Positions 34,671-45,400 of a stretch of 64,000 nt of DNA are shown here, one piece after another (position 1 is the stretch's first letter; each line of letters starts with the position of its first letter). The notes beneath the pieces are model-generated. The model saw only the letters and a program-made list of their open reading frames with translations. It made no database searches and was not told where the DNA came from. This DNA is from an uncultured Oleiphilaceae bacterium (GTDB lineage: Bacteria > Pseudomonadota > Gammaproteobacteria > Pseudomonadales > Oleiphilaceae), in contig CAJXUY010000009.1 in the NCBI GenBank assembly GCA_913060665.1, forward strand, positions 108,982-172,981, written 5' to 3'. A program made the translations under genes and the position numbers.

Positions 34671-37079
34671 ATGATAGATAAATTTAACCACTGGGTTCTC
34701 AATCACTTCATTATTACAACCTTATTGGTCCTCGTGACAGTTGGCCTTATCGCCACTAACTTACCTAATATAAAATTCGATTCAGACTACCGAATTTTTT
34801 TTAGCGAAGATAACCCTCAACTAAGAGCCTTTGAAGAGCTACAAGGCAATTACACCAAAAACGACAGTGTGATGTTTGTGGTTGCGCCAAAAAATGGCAA
34901 TGCTTTTTCAGCATCGACCTTATCGTTGGTAGAAGAACTCACTGAGCAAGCGTGGAAGTTACCCCACTCGCAACGGGTAGACTCAATCACCAACTATCAG
35001 CATACCGAAGCTGAAGAGGATGACCTGATTGTTGAAAACCTCGTCTACAACGCCACCCAACGAACGATCGACGAGCTGAATCAGGCACAGCAAGTCTCCC
35101 TAACTGAACCATCACTGGTTAAACGACTCATTTCGGAGGATAGTCGAGTCACAGCCGTTAACGTGACGGTTGAAATATCAGGCGTAAACAACACCCAAGA
35201 AATACCTATTGTTATTGAAGCCGCTCGCTCATTAAAGCACGTGTTTACTGAGAAGTATCCTGATGTGGATATCTACCTAACTGGCCGAGTGATTAATAAT
35301 TATGCGTTTAAAGAAGCCAGCCTATTTGATTTATCACATATCGTACCACTGGCATTTTTAATCGCCATGCTCTGTATTTCGATCTATATGTTTGCGGCCA
35401 GTGGCAGCCTGGTTACCATGATTAGCGGCACATTAGCCACTTTAGCGGTTATTATTACGTCGATTCTGTTTGCAGAAGGCATCGCTATTTGGGCAGGTAT
35501 CCATATGTCGCCTCCCGCCGCCAATGCCCCAACAATGATCCTCACCCTCGCTATTGCAGACAGCATCCATATTCTGGTGACATTCTTTCACCATATGCGA
35601 CAAGGCGAAGATAAGAAAACGGCCATGCGCGAGAGTCTGCGCATTAACCATCAACCGGTTTTTCTAACCAGTATCACCACGTTAGTGGGATTTCTATCCC
35701 TTAATTTTAGTGATGCTCCACCATTTAGAGACTTGGGTAATATCGTAGCAGTAGGTGTGCTTGGTGCATGGTTATTCTCAATAACGCTACTACCAGCCTT
35801 AATGATGATTTTGCCCGTTAAGGTAAAAAAGGTGACCGAAGATAATATAGGGGCGATTAGTCGTCTAGCTGAAACATTAATCAAGCAGTATCGAAAAGTA
35901 CTGCTTATCAGCATCGCCGTTATTCTTGGCTGCGGTGCCTTTTTGCCCTCTAATGAACTTAATGACATTTGGTCAGAGTACTTCGACGAAAGTATGCCCC
36001 AAAGACAAGCGATCGACTTTACCCGAACCAACCTGACCGGGTTAAATAGCATATCCTACTCTATAGAGTCCGGTGAAGTCGGTGGCATCAGTGAACCTGG
36101 CTATCTAGTACAGCTAGACAAAATAACCGACTGGTTCAGAGAGCAACCTGAAGTGATTCACGTGAATACCTTTACTGATGTCATTAAACGACTGAACAAG
36201 AACATGCACGGTGATGACCCTCAATGGTACTCATTACCTGAGAGCCGTGAGTTGGCAGCCCAATATCTTTTACTTTATGAGATGTCACTCCCCTTTGGCT
36301 TAGACCTTAACAACCAAATTAATGTCGATAAGTCGGCCACGCGTCTTACGATTACCGTTAATAAATTATCGACTAACCAGTTACTGTCACTGCAATCTCG
36401 CGCCAATCAATGGCTGCAACAGAATACAGAAAATCTCACGATCGGCGAAGGCTCAAGTAGTGATGTTATGTTCGCGCATATCGGTTACCGCAATGTTAGA
36501 GCCATGCTAGAAGGCACCTTTTTAGCACTATTACTGATATCAGCCATGCTTGCCGTAAGTCTACGCTCATTCCGTTACGGGCTAATTAGCTTGCTACCCA
36601 ATTTATTACCCGCACTGGTCGCCTTTGGCATATGGGGAATGTTTGTCGGTCGAGTCGGGTTAGGGTTATCTGTTGTCGCAGGTATGACCTTAGGGATTGT
36701 AGTTGATTACTCAGTTCACTTTCTAAGTAAATTTCTGCGAGCTAAACGTGAATCTGGGTTGAGTACCGAAGATGCTATCAGGTATGCTTTCAGCACAGTC
36801 GGTGTTGCCCTGTTTGTTACAACCATCATACTGTTTGCAAACTTCTCAGTCCTAGCGTTTTCTAATTTCGGACTTAATTCACAAATGGGGTTATTAACGG
36901 CTGTTACGATTGTTATCGCACTGCTCGTTGATTTCTTCTTCCTGCCCCCACTCCTATTGTTTTTAAATAGCAAAGGGTACTTGGGCAAAGACGAAACTAA
37001 AAAACAGCAAGATATAGAACCATTAACTAATAAAAACATTGAAGACGCCACAACAGCATTAATCGAAGAGCGTGCTTAA
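34671..37079 (+). CDS. RND superfamily (MMPL-type) exporter
   Basis: Large inner-membrane transporter with the MMPL arrangement: one N-terminal helix, a periplasmic loop with FDSDYRIFFSEDNPQLRAFE, five to six helices (with MILTLAIADSIHILVTFFHH), a second periplasmic loop and a second helix bundle holding GLGLSVVAGMTLGIVVDYSVHFL. Proton-relay Asp residues are seen in both bundles. Start placed at the ATG at 34671 (MIDKFNHW), giving 802 residues; the frame extends 33 codons upstream without a transmembrane or family match. It is followed after 13 bases by a LolA-like gene, a pairing common for lipid or pigment exporters. Cargo unknown. Confidence 0.88.
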   Translation: MIDKFNHWVLNHFIITTLLVLVTVGLIATNLPNIKFDSDYRIFFSEDNPQLRAFEELQGNYTKNDSVMFVVAPKNGNAFSASTLSLVEELTEQAWKLPHSQRVDSITNYQHTEAEEDDLIVENLVYNATQRTIDELNQAQQVSLTEPSLVKRLISEDSRVTAVNVTVEISGVNNTQEIPIVIEAARSLKHVFTEKYPDVDIYLTGRVINNYAFKEASLFDLSHIVPLAFLIAMLCISIYMFAASGSLVTMISGTLATLAVIITSILFAEGIAIWAGIHMSPPAANAPTMILTLAIADSIHILVTFFHHMRQGEDKKTAMRESLRINHQPVFLTSITTLVGFLSLNFSDAPPFRDLGNIVAVGVLGAWLFSITLLPALMMILPVKVKKVTEDNIGAISRLAETLIKQYRKVLLISIAVILGCGAFLPSNELNDIWSEYFDESMPQRQAIDFTRTNLTGLNSISYSIESGEVGGISEPGYLVQLDKITDWFREQPEVIHVNTFTDVIKRLNKNMHGDDPQWYSLPESRELAAQYLLLYEMSLPFGLDLNNQINVDKSATRLTITVNKLSTNQLLSLQSRANQWLQQNTENLTIGEGSSSDVMFAHIGYRNVRAMLEGTFLALLLISAMLAVSLRSFRYGLISLLPNLLPALVAFGIWGMFVGRVGLGLSVVAGMTLGIVVDYSVHFLSKFLRAKRESGLSTEDAIRYAFSTVGVALFVTTIILFANFSVLAFSNFGLNSQMGLLTAVTIVIALLVDFFFLPPLLLFLNSKGYLGKDETKKQQDIEPLTNKNIEDATTALIEERA

Positions 37080-37092
37080 GGAGAACAGTTAA

Positions 37093-37881
37093 ATGAACCA
37101 TACTTTGTCGTCATTACTTATCGGTGCTGCACTAATTACACCTATCACAGCATTTGCAGAAACCGCCGAAGATAAAGGTCATGCCATCGCAGTAGAAGCC
37201 GATAAACGAAACCAGGGTTGGAAAGACTCTACCGCAGATATGACCATGGTGCTCCGTAACAAGCGTGGCGATGAAAGTATCCGAACATTACGAGTGAAAT
37301 CGTTAGAAGGACAAGACGATGGCGATAAGAGCCTCACGATATTTGACGAACCAAAAGACGTACGCGGTACAGCACTCCTAACCTTCTCCCACAAAGTGGA
37401 ACCTGACGATCAATGGCTCTACCTACCTGCCCTTAAACGCGTCAAGCGAATCGCATCACGCAATAAGTCAGGCCCGTTTATGGGAAGTGAGTTTGCGTTC
37501 GAAGATATGAGTTCACAAGAAGTCGAGAAGTACGACTATAAATATATTAAAGATGAAGCTTGCGGAGAGTTAACTTGTTTCGTGGTCGAGCGTTTTCCAA
37601 AAGATGAAAACTCTGGTTACACCCGGCAAATTTCATGGATTGACCAAACAGAATACCGAGTACAAAAAGTTGAATACTATGACCGTAAAGAGTCCCTACT
37701 AAAAACCTTTACGGCATCAAACTATCAACAGTACCTAGATAAATACTGGCGCCCACTTGAGAACCTGATGGTGAACCACCAGACCAAAAAAAGCACCACC
37801 CTCACATGGGAAGACTATCAGTTTCAAACGGGCTTAGAAGACAACGATTTTACGAAAAACAGTTTGAAGCGAGCAAGATAA
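37093..37881 (+). CDS. LolA-like outer membrane lipoprotein-sorting protein
   Basis: Periplasmic protein with a signal peptide (about residues 1-22, ending AFA) and a LolA/LolB-like half-barrel that can hold a lipid: RNKRGDESIRTLRVKSLEG, WLYLPALKRVKRIASRNKSG and MGSEFAFEDMSSQEVEKYDY are family hallmarks. Length 262 is typical. It follows the MMPL exporter by 13 bases with an AAGGAG ribosome site, so the two are predicted to act together in carrying a hydrophobic substrate to the outer membrane. Confidence 0.88.
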   Translation: MNHTLSSLLIGAALITPITAFAETAEDKGHAIAVEADKRNQGWKDSTADMTMVLRNKRGDESIRTLRVKSLEGQDDGDKSLTIFDEPKDVRGTALLTFSHKVEPDDQWLYLPALKRVKRIASRNKSGPFMGSEFAFEDMSSQEVEKYDYKYIKDEACGELTCFVVERFPKDENSGYTRQISWIDQTEYRVQKVEYYDRKESLLKTFTASNYQQYLDKYWRPLENLMVNHQTKKSTTLTWEDYQFQTGLEDNDFTKNSLKRAR

Positions 37882-37921
37882 GTTAGACGAGCAAAAAGCT
37901 CTTATACTTGTCACTTTAAGT

Positions 37922-37961
37922 TGATATCTGTGGATACGTTTCTACCTTTTCACAGATATCA
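37922..37961 (+). terminator. Strong inverted repeat after the LolA-like gene
   Basis: Arms TGATATCTGTG and CACAGATATCA (11 bases, exact) enclose an 18-base loop about 40 bases past the stop. No T-run follows; it may still block transcription or 3' decay. Confidence 0.45.
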
Positions 37962-38112
37962 GGTTGCTCACTCGAAGCAATTTATTAGCTACCGGCAGGC
38001 ACCCAATGGGCACAACCATCTTTAATACGTTTGATGGTCAAGTCTCTTTCGGATCGGTAACAATAATTTGTTTTTGTGTTGAGTGACTATTTGATAGAAT
38101 AGGCGCTCAGCC

Positions 38113-38130
38113 CTCTCAATGGATTGAGAG
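38113..38130. other. Perfect hairpin in the leader of the unknown lipoprotein gene
   Basis: CTCTCAAT-GG-ATTGAGAG is an 8-base perfect stem ending 30 bases before the ATG at 38161 and followed by an AT-rich stretch. It could be an operator or attenuator for the next gene, or the terminator of the previous unit. Confidence 0.4.
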
Positions 38131-38160
38131 GTGATTATTTTTGAGCGAAGGATTCGCAAC

Positions 38161-38895
38161 ATGTTACGCCCTTTTATTTCACGTCTACCCCTTTCGTATT
38201 CTCACTCTCACGGTGTAAACAGCTTTCCGGTCAAAAGTACTGTATTGTCGTTACTATTGCCGCCACTGTTTATCGGCTTGGCATCATGCTCTAGTAATGT
38301 AAAATTTGACGACTCAGAGTATCGATCGGTAGGGCAAACAAAACCTTTAAACGGAAATATATCGAACCCTCAAACCAGCCAATACGATACACCCGAGCAA
38401 CTTCATTATGAGGCTGATGGGTACAGTAAATCTTCGTTAAAGACTAACCAGCTTTCTCGTCGATTTGGACACGATTTAACCATTCGAAAAATCATCCAAA
38501 CTATTCGCATACACTGCACGGCACAACCACTCACCACCTCGACCCAATCAGGCACTGAGCCTCTTCAATTTTGCCACTACCAATTTCCTAATAACTGCGG
38601 TTCTCATCGGTTCTCTCTGATAGAAAACAGCACTCAAACGGCGTTGGTTTACCATGACCGAACAACACAGCGAAACATTCTAGATCAAATACAAGATAGC
38701 GAGTACGCACACCCAGGCCTCTGGGATTTTGCCGATCAAGTTAGCGTCAGTTCGCCTTACCCTGAGCAGCAACTTTACTATCAGTTTTCAGGCCAAACAT
38801 CACAGGCTTGGGTGGTAGGCATCAATGAAAAAGATCGTGAGCAATTCGGAACACTCTATGCCAAAGCAGTGAATGAAACCTTGGCTTGTTTTTAA
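38161..38895 (+). CDS. Unknown lipoprotein next to the T6SS cluster
   Basis: Predicted lipoprotein of 244 residues with a hydrophobic segment and lipobox LASC (Cys about 43). The region ahead of it is unusually long and polar for a signal peptide, so the real start could be downstream. The mature part is polar with four Cys in the middle (HCTAQ, CHYQ, NCGSH). I do not recognise a domain. Start chosen at the ATG at 38161, nine bases after AAGGA. It is convergent with hcp; whether it belongs to secretion is not shown. Confidence 0.6.
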   Translation: MLRPFISRLPLSYSHSHGVNSFPVKSTVLSLLLPPLFIGLASCSSNVKFDDSEYRSVGQTKPLNGNISNPQTSQYDTPEQLHYEADGYSKSSLKTNQLSRRFGHDLTIRKIIQTIRIHCTAQPLTTSTQSGTEPLQFCHYQFPNNCGSHRFSLIENSTQTALVYHDRTTQRNILDQIQDSEYAHPGLWDFADQVSVSSPYPEQQLYYQFSGQTSQAWVVGINEKDREQFGTLYAKAVNETLACF

Positions 38896-38918
38896 ATAGA
38901 GATAAATTACCTGAGAGA

Positions 38919-38937
38919 GCACGAATCTTCTTCGTGC
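38919..38937. terminator. Hairpin between convergent lipoprotein and hcp genes
   Basis: GCACGAA-TCTTC-TTCGTGC, a 7-base perfect stem in the 58-base space between two convergent genes. It is placed to end either transcript, but it lacks a T-run. Confidence 0.5.
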
Positions 38938-38953
38938 CCAAATAGTCAAGAGT

Positions 38954-39469
38954 TTATACTTTCAATGAACGCCAATCATCGAACGATGAAGTGTTTGACA
39001 CCTCATGAGTCCAAGTGATTTTACGGTATGTGAAAGAGACATCTTCAAGATGAGTAAAGTGTGCTTGTGCCGGGTCTTGGCAGTTTGGCATATGCGATTT
39101 AATATCGACCAAAATAGCGTCTTCCAGTTTGATTGTGAAGTAGTGCTCTTGAAGCCCTGTCGCTGAGGTTCTGTACCACCTAATCTCACACTCTGGCAAA
39201 CGCTCGCCACTGGTCAACGCTTGAAACAATAGTGGCGAAGACTTATCAAATATCTTAGTAATAACAAGTGGTTGATGTACCCGTTGTCCCGTTGGCTGTC
39301 CGCTCTGAGGGTCACGTGGTAATACAACATCATGCTGAAATGCTTCTACTAAGATTTCGTTCTCGTGGCCTTCCTGAAAGATATTCCCCACTGAAGGCTC
39401 AGTGAAGTTTCCTTCTGTAATAAAACCCTGTTTTTCTCCCTTAATCGTCATATACGCTGGAGTTGGCAT
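38954..39469 (-). CDS. hcp: Type VI secretion tube protein Hcp
   Basis: Hcp (TssD) forms the stacked hexameric rings of the T6SS inner tube and is itself secreted. Seen: MPTPAYMTIKGEKQGFITEG at the N-terminus, ILVEAFQHDVVLPRDPQSGQ and RVHQPLVITKIFDKSSPLL, a standard Hcp core. Length 171 is normal. It lies last in the cluster and downstream of ppkA, separated by a probable terminator at 39556-39579, so it probably has its own promoter and higher expression. Confidence 0.95.
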   Translation of the reverse strand: MPTPAYMTIKGEKQGFITEGNFTEPSVGNIFQEGHENEILVEAFQHDVVLPRDPQSGQPTGQRVHQPLVITKIFDKSSPLLFQALTSGERLPECEIRWYRTSATGLQEHYFTIKLEDAILVDIKSHMPNCQDPAQAHFTHLEDVSFTYRKITWTHEVSNTSSFDDWRSLKV

Positions 39470-39555
39470 ACTGCTTCCTTTCTTTCAAGTTATTCATTTA
39501 GCCACTGAAATGTGGCGAGCTAAATTAAAGATAAATCCCTATCCTTAATTATCAA

Positions 39556-39579
39556 ACAAACTCCAACATAAGAGTTTGT
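39556..39579 (-). terminator. Probable terminator of the T6SS structural operon
   Basis: ACAAACTC and GAGTTTGT form an exact 8-base stem with an 8-base loop, followed on the minus strand by TTGATAATT. It lies between the ppkA stop and the hcp start. Confidence 0.5.
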
Positions 39580-39642
39580 CTAATTTGTAATACCTCTTAC
39601 GTTAAACGTACGGACGCTAGAGGCAATGTCATTACGAACGCG

Positions 39643-41634
39643 TTAGTACTTTAGTTGTCTAGCAAGCATCTTATCCACTACTTGAAACGCCTCTTCAGTT
39701 CGCCCCCAGCTAGCAAGCGTTCTGCTATATTCCAGTTCAGCTTGAGATACTAGTTGCTGCCAATAATATTCATCTCCGCCAAACGAAATAAACCGTTTAT
39801 GAGTATCGGTTAAACGATCTCGGTAAGCAGGTATCAGGTCTAACTGATTTGAAGACGCTATTTTTATCTCTTTGACCAATTTGATCATGGTGGGGGTATA
39901 GATATAAGAAGGTGTTTCATTGGCCAGAATCTCTTCTGTAAACAATGCTTCCTTCTTAGCCTCATTCCCCAGCAACAAATCTGTAGACATCAAGCGCCCC
40001 AATTTATCAATCGCCACTACCCGTTCTTGGCTCTCAGGAAATAACACCTTTGCAAATTGTAGTTTTTCACCCAACGGCAGATAACGACCCGCTATCCAGT
40101 CTTCATTCATACTCTTGAACAGAAGCAGCCTAAGTCGTGGGTCTTGCCGCATCAATACTGAAGAACTGTCGATTAAATCTAATAGTCGCGTATGGTTATA
40201 TAAAACGTTCATATCTGAATCCAAAACAGACCGGTTATTGGTTAGATAACTGCTCAATCGAGCCTCATAGCCTGCCAATATTTCAATAAGATATTTTGAC
40301 CGAACCTGCTCCAATTGAGCCCGACTTTCTGAAAACAGTTTATTCGCAGATAGATAGGGGGTAACTAAATCAGCGATTACCAAGTCTTGCTTCAATGCAG
40401 CAAGCAGTCGCTGCTGCTCGGGAAAGGGTTTGCTTAACAACGTCTCAACACCGGACCACCTAACCTGCCAACCACTAACCAACGTCGGAAGGTAAAAACC
40501 TTCAAGGGTTTTCTGTTTATAGCTGGATGGCCCAGATAAATATTGCGTTAATGCCTCAACTCGCTGCTCATCACTTGCGTATTGAATTAACCATACAGGG
40601 AGCTGATCGCTAACCCATGTATTAATCGGTATAGCCAAATACATCGACAACAATAACGCAGCGATAGATATTAACTTTCTCTTCTGGTGCTGAGCTTTTC
40701 TTCTAATTTTACAAAAGACGCCTGAAAGCGCGTTGAGCACTCCGCTCTCTTTATTAATATTTGGGTCAAGCGCTCTCAGCAGAACAGACCACTGCTTGCT
40801 GGTTATATGAGGAGGTCGCGCTGGTTTTATGCCTTGTTTAAGCACCTTATCAGCATTCATTCGGTGATAAGGGTGCCGCCCGGAAAGCACCAAATAAATA
40901 ACACAGGCTAAGGCATAAGTATCATCTATTTTAATAGGTTGGCGGCCGTGTAATCGAGCCTTGGTCGCATATGATGGCGTGATAGCATCACTCAGTGATC
41001 GGTGGCGCCAATGGGCATCAAGATCTTTGTTATTGTCTTGAGTCATATTCATTAAACTCATCACGCGGGCCAAGCCAAAGTCCATCACCTTAATATCGCC
41101 AGTAGGCATAACTTTGACATTTGACGGTTTTATATCAGCGTGGACAACGCCTTTCTGATGCGCAAAAATGACCGTTTCAATTAATTGACCAATCACTCTA
41201 AATGATTGAGCAGCAGGCAAACCATCAGGGTAATCCGATATTATCAACTGATCCAAGGTATACCCTTCAATCAACTCCATGACGATATAGGCATGAAACT
41301 CATCACGATTGTAGTCATACACAGAGGCAATACAGGGATGCTGGAGTCTTTGGGCGATAACGGCTTCACGCTGAAGCGCAATACCTGCACCAGTCATATT
41401 TCTGACACTTTCGTTTAATAACTTAATGGCCACATAGGGGGACGGGTCTTGTACTTCTTCCCGTCTTAGGTCTAACGCTTTGTAGACTCGCCCCATACCG
41501 CCCACCCCTAAGACTTCTTGAAGCAAGAAACGATTATTCAATACAGAACCCACTTGAATAACAGCGGCAGGAGTGCGTTCAGAGCCTGCACTGATACGCT
41601 TCTCTTGAGTTCCTTGTTGTTTTCTACCCTGCAT
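39643..41634 (-). CDS. ppkA: T6SS serine/threonine kinase, PpkA/Stk type
   Basis: Membrane Ser/Thr kinase of the T6SS post-translational switch. The kinase domain fills about residues 30-300: glycine loop GVGGMGRVY, Lys71, Glu90, the catalytic loop VVHADIKPSN (Asp167, Asn172) and DFG at 185-187. The usual HRD Arg is Ala (HAD), so this is a non-RD kinase. One membrane helix at about 318-340 is followed by a periplasmic region of roughly 320 residues with no recognised domain. Length 663. It lies downstream of the phosphatase gene, as in HSI-II (stp1-stk1). Likely substrates are TssL or the FHA protein, by analogy. Confidence 0.9.
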   Translation of the reverse strand: MQGRKQQGTQEKRISAGSERTPAAVIQVGSVLNNRFLLQEVLGVGGMGRVYKALDLRREEVQDPSPYVAIKLLNESVRNMTGAGIALQREAVIAQRLQHPCIASVYDYNRDEFHAYIVMELIEGYTLDQLIISDYPDGLPAAQSFRVIGQLIETVIFAHQKGVVHADIKPSNVKVMPTGDIKVMDFGLARVMSLMNMTQDNNKDLDAHWRHRSLSDAITPSYATKARLHGRQPIKIDDTYALACVIYLVLSGRHPYHRMNADKVLKQGIKPARPPHITSKQWSVLLRALDPNINKESGVLNALSGVFCKIRRKAQHQKRKLISIAALLLSMYLAIPINTWVSDQLPVWLIQYASDEQRVEALTQYLSGPSSYKQKTLEGFYLPTLVSGWQVRWSGVETLLSKPFPEQQRLLAALKQDLVIADLVTPYLSANKLFSESRAQLEQVRSKYLIEILAGYEARLSSYLTNNRSVLDSDMNVLYNHTRLLDLIDSSSVLMRQDPRLRLLLFKSMNEDWIAGRYLPLGEKLQFAKVLFPESQERVVAIDKLGRLMSTDLLLGNEAKKEALFTEEILANETPSYIYTPTMIKLVKEIKIASSNQLDLIPAYRDRLTDTHKRFISFGGDEYYWQQLVSQAELEYSRTLASWGRTEEAFQVVDKMLARQLKY

Positions 41635-41725
41635 CTATCTCTCCGAGCAATCCATTGCTCTATAGGTCTACTTATCTATTTACTGATGTCTAACGTGTCA
41701 TTACCGCTATGGCGGTTAGTGATTA

Positions 41726-42490
41726 TTAGTAATACTCTGCCGCAAACGTCGCGTTAATTACGCAAGCGGTCAAATTGTCTGGCGCCTCTGTTTCCAACAC
41801 CTTATCGACTAACACTCTACAACCTTGACTACTCTCTTTACTCGTCAAAGCAGCCGATATTTCTTCTGGCTCCAGTTCGTTGTACAACCCATCACTACAT
41901 AACAAATAACGATCACCATTCTTAACAGCGAACACTTTCTTCTCAAGGGCTATGCTATCGGATGCCCCTAATGCTCGGGTTACCACATGAGCCTGGGGGT
42001 GCTCATGGGACTCTGCCTCAGATATAACTCCACGAGCGACTAACTCATTGACCACCGAGTGATCATTGGTCACCTGATAAAGATTCTCATCACGCAATAA
42101 ATACAGCCTGCTATCTCCAGCCCAAAGGCAGGCGCTGTAAGTACCGTCGCTGAGAAAGATAATAAACGTACAACCAATCGTTTGACGACTATTGTGAGCA
42201 TTACCCGTGATTGCTAACCCTTTCTCATAAAGCGTTTGATTGAGCGCAAAAATACGTTTCTGTAACTCGTTAACCCTAGCGTCAAGTGAACGGTAAAGAG
42301 GTGTCGAGGCCACCGCTTCTATCAACAATTGACTTGCCAGTCCTCCGTACTGATGTCCTCCCATGCCGTCAGCAACACACCAAACTCCAGACCGGGCATC
42401 ACTATAGACTGCATCTTCATTTGTGCTACGTCGATGACCTGGGTGACTATAATCGCTACTACTCCAAATCATCCTGTTTTTGCTACTCAT
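41726..42490 (-). CDS. pppA: T6SS PP2C-family serine/threonine phosphatase, PppA/Stp type
   Basis: Cytosolic PPM/PP2C phosphatase opposing PpkA. Metal-binding motifs are present: HRRSTNEDAVY, WCVADGMGGHQYGG, WAGDSRLYLLRD, DGLYNELEPEE and a C-terminal DNLTACVI. Length 254 is typical of T6SS phosphatases. It lies eight bases after the tssM stop, so it is in the same operon; 91 bases with two small hairpins (41645-41660 and near 41706) separate it from ppkA. Confidence 0.93.
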   Translation of the reverse strand: MSSKNRMIWSSSDYSHPGHRRSTNEDAVYSDARSGVWCVADGMGGHQYGGLASQLLIEAVASTPLYRSLDARVNELQKRIFALNQTLYEKGLAITGNAHNSRQTIGCTFIIFLSDGTYSACLWAGDSRLYLLRDENLYQVTNDHSVVNELVARGVISEAESHEHPQAHVVTRALGASDSIALEKKVFAVKNGDRYLLCSDGLYNELEPEEISAALTSKESSQGCRVLVDKVLETEAPDNLTACVINATFAAEYY

Positions 42491-42498
42491 TTTAACTA

Positions 42499-45400
42499 TT
42501 AACCTAATGGTTTGATTGGTGTTCTGTACTGACTTAACATTTCAAGCAACGCAGGTGAAAGGGTTCGCCCAGCAATGTTATATACCACTCTTTGACCGTT
42601 TACTTCGAAACTCATACGAAACCGCTGACCGTTAGGCGCAGGTTCTTTTCCATATTGATCAATCAATCGGAACAATGACCATTCACCGGATATTTCTTCA
42701 GTAACAAGGTTGCCGTTATAGTCCTCAAAACGCATCGCGATAGCATCCTCATTAAGCGTTGCGGGCCATGATATTCTTGATATTTTTTGAGGTCCATGGC
42801 GATAACTCAAGCGCTCCCCCATTATCGATAAGTCAAAACGACTAATGTTAGCGTCCAGATAAACTGGCTGTAATTGCAACTCGGCATGGAGTTCTTGACG
42901 ACTGTTAAACATAAGGTTTCGAATAGTATCGGCTCGCTGTAATTGAGAGAGGTAATCTCTCTTGAAACCTAGAGAGAGGCCATCTACTGTCTTTGCGCGC
43001 CATCGCCCATTGTCGGTACGCACGAAGGGTTTAATATATTGATTTACAAATGTCTGTTCACGCCCTTCAGGTTTGAAAAAGTCACTAAACCTATCAACCA
43101 AAACATCCTCTTCACCATGGGAATCAAATGGATACTTATTATCCAAATTGGCGTTATAGAAGGCATATATGTCATTTTGATAGGCTTTATTTATATAACG
43201 TTTTGTCCGACCGACCATATGACCCCATCCCTGATCAGACAGAGAATTCATCCACCGGTTCAATGGTGCAGGCATTAATTTTGAGGTTCTTTTTAGCTGA
43301 GATATTGCATCTTTTCTCGACCCTTTTGCTCGCTTAACCGTTGCATCAAAAACAGATGACATATTATCGAGCTCATTAGTGGAACCCTCAAATTCAGATA
43401 AATACTCCTCAAGTATCACCAACTGTTGATCAACCTCTTGCATCGCATTATGGTCAATTACGGAATTTAGCGGCTTATAATGTTCAGTTACGGCACTCAT
43501 GGGGTGAATTAAATCTATCCCTTGTTGGGTAAGAAAGCGATCCACACCTTTAAGCCCTAGAGTGGTTTTATTAACCGATGCAGCAAGCCCCGTAGGCACC
43601 ATGTCTGCCGCACCATCAATGATACTTGCTTCGCTGGCCGCTGCACGAGCTGAATGGTAAACGGTATTTTCGTGTACATAACTGAGCATTCGACGTATAG
43701 CGCCGTCACGCCCGTTTGCACTTTTAACCACACTGTTTAGGTGATCAAATGATGATGTTCTGGCAACAGATAGTTCATTAAGAGTGCGGTCCCATGCAGC
43801 CAAGTAGTCTGCAATATAGAGGTCATAAATGGCTTTTTTCAATAGTCCTGAGCCAGGCATTACCTCAGTCTTGACCGTATTTTCAGGCTCTTCAAGTACC
43901 CACTCATCTGCGCTAGCTTGCTTAACAACTTGATTTAATTTGGGTAAGAATAGTGTCTGATAACCCAGTTTTGTATAAAAAGAAGGTAGTGAGACCGACG
44001 AATTATCAAAGACTTCCATTTGCCGATAACCAATCACTTCCTTAAGTTCTCGCGAGATGTTGTTAGATGTAGACCCAGACGGCTTAATTTTAAAGTACAA
44101 GCGCGTTGCTAGAGGCGTTGATAACATTTTTGCCCGTGCAATTGATACAGCTTGACTATCAATCTCTTTAACGATCATTTGCGTCTCTAAAAAGGTAGAC
44201 AAGTAGTGAGCTAGCTTTCCCCTTTTATTAGGGTCACCTTGATAATCTTTTTGCCAGCGCTGACCAAACCACCACATCAAATAGTCTATTCGTTGCACTC
44301 TGTCTTGATGAAGGTATAGGTAACTTTTTAGCGCAGGATACAGAACCTCAAAATCATGCTGTCTGTCCAATATATCAACCAATGTCTGCTCTACTGCGCT
44401 GTTAAATTGAGTCATTAAAATGCTATCTGAAACCACATCAAGCACGTACTGTTGAGTTTCAATGATCGGCGTAGTGAATAAAGCCAACCATTTAGCCTGT
44501 TGTTTTTCCTCTTGAAGCGCTTGATCAAGGGTCTCAATAGACGATAACAAACCTAAGACTCGATCAAACGCTAACATTTGATCGGGCACAGTCAATTCAT
44601 CAGGAAGCATTATTAACCCAGCGTTCATGCCATTGGATGAAAGTGGCAATAGCTGCTCATTAAACTGATCTACCAATACGCCAGCCTGAGCATAATCACG
44701 CCACATCAATTGGCTCCAACCTACCCCCAATATCACCACAGCCGCAGTAGATAGCGCCACGAGTTTATGGCGCGTATTACGAGTCTGTTCAGCTTTACCG
44801 CAACCTCGGTCTTTTAACAAAATATTGCTAAATCGCTGCCACCAATGATTAGTACCAAAATCACTCTGACGCTCAGTACTGGGCGTCCCACCAACCTGAG
44901 CAGTTAAACCATTTGAAATCGGCGAACTATTAGGTGCAATAAATACAGCTCTAACCCAGGGAGTTATATCGTTACCCGAAAAACCCCACCGATGATTAAG
45001 ATGCTCAGAAAGATTCTTTAGCTGCTTTAAACCCTGCTCGACTGCATTTAGTTCAGAAAATGCCGTTTTACGAGATTCAATATCATGCACATATTGAACT
45101 TCTTTTAATGTTTTCCTCAATAGGCGCTTTGTTAGCTCACTTTCGGCTTGCGTAAACCATTGCCCGAACTGCTCTGTTAATACTGTTTCATCATCTCTAA
45201 ACATCCCCATCGGCATGGATAAGCTATTGAACGAAGAGCTATCAGTCATCGATACCGAAGAAAAACCCACGCCTTCCAGTACGATATAAACAGGGATTCT
45301 TTGTTTGGCTAACATGGATGCCTGTCCGATGAGTGAAGCCATTTTACTTAGCCATGCGGGAGTACTATCTGAAACAAGATCGTGCCGATGAGCGTAGATT

